A DNA stretch of 64,000 nt from CAYZTD01 sp964638155 (GTDB lineage: Archaea; Thermoplasmatota; E2; DHVEG-1). A program made the translations under genes and the position numbers. Of this stretch, positions 61,813 to 64,000 are shown one piece after another (the first letter of the stretch is position 1; each line of letters begins with the position of its first letter). The notes under the pieces are model-generated. The model did not search any database and was not told the origin of the DNA. It was given only the letters and a program-made list of their open reading frames with translations. The DNA lies in assembly GCA_964638155.1 (NCBI GenBank), contig CAZWYI010000010.1, positions 1 through 64,000 of the forward strand, in the 5' to 3' direction.

Positions 61813-62736
61813 TTACTCCAACATATCTTTTACTTCATCTACTATATCAGTATCATTTTCAAATCTTTTTATTTTTTTATCAGATGATGATTTTTTTTCT
61901 GTTGTAAAGGATATTCCTTTTTTTGCAAATAGTTCTCCACCTACATTTGCTTTTTTTGAAAGATAAATTTTTTCTCCTGATATATTTCCTGTAATATTTG
62001 ATTCATCCTCAATTTTTACGTCTTTTTCAGATTCGACGTTTCCCTCTATCTTTGTTTTTTTCCCACAGAATATGTCACCCGTCGCTCTTAATGTTCCTTT
62101 CATCTGTGAATTGTTATCAACAAAAACATTTCCTTTTACATCATAGTTTCCTAGTATTATTGATTTTTTTCCTGCTCTTAAATTAAAATCTACTTTTGAT
62201 TTTTGGATTCCGATTATTGAATTGTTTGGTATGAAGAAAAATGTCTCTGATATTGGTATTGTATCGCCATTGTTTTCTTCTATTTCATCAAGTATTCTTT
62301 CTATTTCTTCACTATGCCCCATTTTTAACAATTGTGAAAGATATATAAAAATATATATGACCATTGGTATAGGGCTTCTAATATTTATCCATCCTTTTGC
62401 TTCAAATCCCTCCTTTATTTCAACACTGTCGCCGACATCTAAATCTCCATTAAGAGAAAGTTTTCCTTTCACCTTTACTTTTTCACCAAGATAAACATTA
62501 CCGCCACTTTTAACATTACCACCTATATTTGAAAAAATATCTACACGAACATCATTTGTTGCATCTAACTCACCATCAATTATTGCATGTTCACCGACAA
62601 AAATCCGCCCATTAGTCTTAATTCCAAATCTAATTAAACATCTATCACCAATTACTACGTCACCATTTGTAACAATCATTTTTTCTTCGAATTTTGTTTT
62701 ATCAGGAATTACCAAAGTTTTTCTGTCAAAAGTCAT
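61813..62736 (-). CDS. bactofilin-like polymer-forming beta-solenoid protein
   Basis: I start at the ATG at 62736; the longer frame begins with a TTG. The 307-aa protein has two beta-solenoid regions of short G-x-V/I repeats (about 20-125 and 180-285). Typical repeats are GDVVIGDRCLIRFGIKTNGR and GKKTKIEGNVESEKDVKIED. They flank a helical, partly hydrophobic insert (about 128-175, MVIYIFIYLSQLLKMG then EEIERILDEIEE). Bactofilins polymerise through such solenoids, and archaeal relatives (halofilins) affect cell shape. The membrane-like insert could hold the filament at the membrane. Confidence 0.78.
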   Translation of the reverse strand: MTFDRKTLVIPDKTKFEEKMIVTNGDVVIGDRCLIRFGIKTNGRIFVGEHAIIDGELDATNDVRVDIFSNIGGNVKSGGNVYLGEKVKVKGKLSLNGDLDVGDSVEIKEGFEAKGWINIRSPIPMVIYIFIYLSQLLKMGHSEEIERILDEIEENNGDTIPISETFFFIPNNSIIGIQKSKVDFNLRAGKKSIILGNYDVKGNVFVDNNSQMKGTLRATGDIFCGKKTKIEGNVESEKDVKIEDESNITGNISGEKIYLSKKANVGGELFAKKGISFTTEKKSSSDKKIKRFENDTDIVDEVKDMLE

Positions 62737-62812
62737 TAACAAAAAGGTATAAAATTACTTATTATAAAACCAACGATTAAGAATTAAAAAATAAAAATTA
62801 GAAAATGGTTAT

Positions 62813-63268
62813 TTACTCAGTTAACCATTCTTCATCGACACGGTTGTAATCCGTTATCTCTTCAGGTTTAAACCATAAATTTATTTCAAATTCTGCAGTA
62901 TCTTCACCATCTGATCCATGAACTATATTACGGCCAATAAACTGTCCATAATCACCACGGATACTTCCAGGTGTTGCTTCTGCCGGATTAGTCTTACCCA
63001 TCATTTTACGTACTATTTCAATTGCATTAAAACCTTCAAGAACCATTGCAACAACTGGAGAAGATGTAATATATTTAACAGTTGGCTCAAAAAATGGTTT
63101 ACCCTTATGAACACCATAGTGTTTTTCAGCAAGATCTTTATCTACAGATACCATTTTCATAGCAACAACTTTAATCCCTTTTTTTTCAAAACGATTAATT
63201 ATTTCACCTATAAGACCACGCTGGACTGCATCTGGTTTAATCATTACAAATGTTCTTTGTTTTTCCAT
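62813..63268 (-). CDS. ndk: nucleoside diphosphate kinase
   Basis: The 151-aa protein (start at the ATG at 63268, with GGTGA upstream) has FVMIKPDAVQRGLIGEII, the Arg/Lys active-site set and the phosphohistidine motif NIVHGSDGEDTAEFEI. These define Ndk. It balances nucleoside triphosphate pools. Length is normal. It lies between the bactofilin-like gene and the CPBP protease gene. Confidence 0.97.
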   Translation of the reverse strand: MEKQRTFVMIKPDAVQRGLIGEIINRFEKKGIKVVAMKMVSVDKDLAEKHYGVHKGKPFFEPTVKYITSSPVVAMVLEGFNAIEIVRKMMGKTNPAEATPGSIRGDYGQFIGRNIVHGSDGEDTAEFEINLWFKPEEITDYNRVDEEWLTE

Positions 63269-63324
63269 AAATTTCACCTGAATAATTGATACGTGGATAT
63301 ATCAAATATATTTAGATTTAACGG

Positions 63325-63999
63325 CTAAACAAGATGTCTAGCAAACATATACAAACCAAAACTAATTACATTGAAAAAAATATGAGCAAAGATAGAAGCA
63401 TAAAGATTCTTAGTTTTTAAAACAATAAATGCAAATATTAAACCAATTATAATAGGGAATACAGCAGGATATAACTTACCATAACCTAGATGAGCAATTC
63501 CAAATAATATAGATGTAGAAATAATGGCAATATATTTACCTGCAAACACTTCAACTTTTTCTAAAAGAAAACCTCTAAAGAAAATTTCCTCAGCCACAGG
63601 TTGGATTGCAATTAACAAAAATAAACTAACTGGAGAAAAGAGACCTTCTAAATCCTGAATATTTCCAAGTTCATCTGGATTAAAACCAAGTACTATTAAG
63701 ATAAGTTCAACAATAAAAAATATTCCAAAAATTATTATTATTGACAAAACAGCCCATAGAAAAGCGATATCTATATTTTCTAGAGTTAATCGCATCTTTT
63801 TTAAAGATTGTTTAAAAGATAGGTTATTTACAAACATATACCAAAATATTGGTATTAATATTAGAGCTATAATAACAATAGCAAACTGAAATAATAGGAA
63901 AAATATTTCTAAGAAAATCCCACCTTGAGATATTATATTTCCAGTCTGTTCTAATTGATCAGAAGCATCAAAAGTAAAAAATGTCACAATAGGAAATAT
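63325..63999 (-). CDS. CPBP/Abi-family intramembrane metalloprotease (5' end unresolved)
   Basis: The protein has about six to seven membrane segments and the CPBP motifs EEIFFRGFLLEKV (Glu-Glu-x3-Arg) and LFGIAHLGYGKLYP, plus a later His in FAHIFFNVI. These form the metal site of CAAX-protease/bacteriocin-processing enzymes. The frame is open to the window edge. A GTG at 63987 is possible, but the hydrophobic residues before it suggest the true start is outside. The role in archaea is uncertain. Confidence 0.85.
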   Translation of the reverse strand: MFPIVTFFTFDASDQLEQTGNIISQGGIFLEIFFLLFQFAIVIIALILIPIFWYMFVNNLSFKQSLKKMRLTLENIDIAFLWAVLSIIIIFGIFFIVELILIVLGFNPDELGNIQDLEGLFSPVSLFLLIAIQPVAEEIFFRGFLLEKVEVFAGKYIAIISTSILFGIAHLGYGKLYPAVFPIIIGLIFAFIVLKTKNLYASIFAHIFFNVISFGLYMFARHLV

Positions 64000-64000
64000 G

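Noticed and set aside
1..64000. CRISPR array or cas genes
   Set aside because: No evenly spaced repeats and no Cas-like proteins were seen; the internal repeats of the large surface genes are protein modules.

Overview
The window is archaeal. It encodes RadA, Orc1/Cdc6, the small primase subunit PriS, a GINS subunit, ribosomal proteins L44e and S27e, aIF2-alpha, Nop10 and an H4MPT-type methyltransferase pair (MtrA/MtrH). TATA boxes sit about 25 bases before many starts, and Shine-Dalgarno sites of the GGAGGTGA type are common. Base composition is AT-rich, roughly 30% G+C by eye. Secreted C25 peptidase, PKD, NosD beta-helix and calcium-binding-repeat proteins together with H4MPT chemistry suggest an uncultivated Thermoplasmatota-like lineage (for example Marine Benthic Group D or a relative). 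That placement is an inference; no rRNA is present to test it.

Layout. 1-3.9 kb: two secreted hydrolases, a C45-like Ntn hydrolase cut by the left edge and a gingipain-like C25 peptidase, with a candidate small RNA between them. 4.0-7.5 kb: an OB-fold protein facing a tight minus-strand operon mtrA-mtrH-MetE-like-DUF4346, best read as a methionine synthase fed from methyl-H4MPT. 7.5-11.7 kb: radA, a tiny basic protein, an NAD-kinase-like protein, a BioF/Kbl-type PLP enzyme and a VOC protein. 11.7-25.3 kb, almost all minus strand: an acidic protein, a small NosD protein, HflX, a second candidate structured RNA, archaetidylinositol-phosphate-synthase-like protein, an AK6/Fap7-like kinase, GlyA, an M24 peptidase, a winged-helix regulator, dCMP deaminase, tRNase Z, Trm-G10, and a cation/proton antiporter coupled to a CBS protein. 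24.1-29.5 kb: a divergent pair of envelope-spanning proteins and a coiled-coil protein. 29.6-34.7 kb: a redox island with six CxxC/thioredoxin-type or ferredoxin proteins and a Cys-rich divergent regulator. 34.76-36.6 kb: tRNA-Val(UAC), a 22-nt copy of its 5' end held exactly between the arms of an 11-bp inverted repeat, and an AbiEi/AbiEii toxin-antitoxin pair. 36.7-49.1 kb: three large surface proteins (1643, 509 and 1940 aa). 49.3-56.6 kb: replication and translation genes (glycosylase, Cdc6, PriS, GINS, then L44e-S27e-aIF2a-Nop10-PAC2). 56.6-64 kb: small membrane proteins, a TatD-type hydrolase, a zinc-ribbon membrane pair, YchF-like GTPase, a bactofilin-like protein, Ndk and a CPBP protease cut by the right edge.

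Most worth following up: the tRNA-mimic hairpin just behind a tRNA-toxin-like gene; the candidate small RNA carrying an anti-Shine-Dalgarno-like sequence; the shared C-terminal tail on three unrelated secreted proteins; the mtrAH/methionine operon; and the redox island, in which a NapH-type ferredoxin may replace CcdA/DsbD. Several starts were moved from TTG/GTG to a downstream ATG (once to a TTG) where a Shine-Dalgarno site or conservation favoured it; this is noted in the entries.
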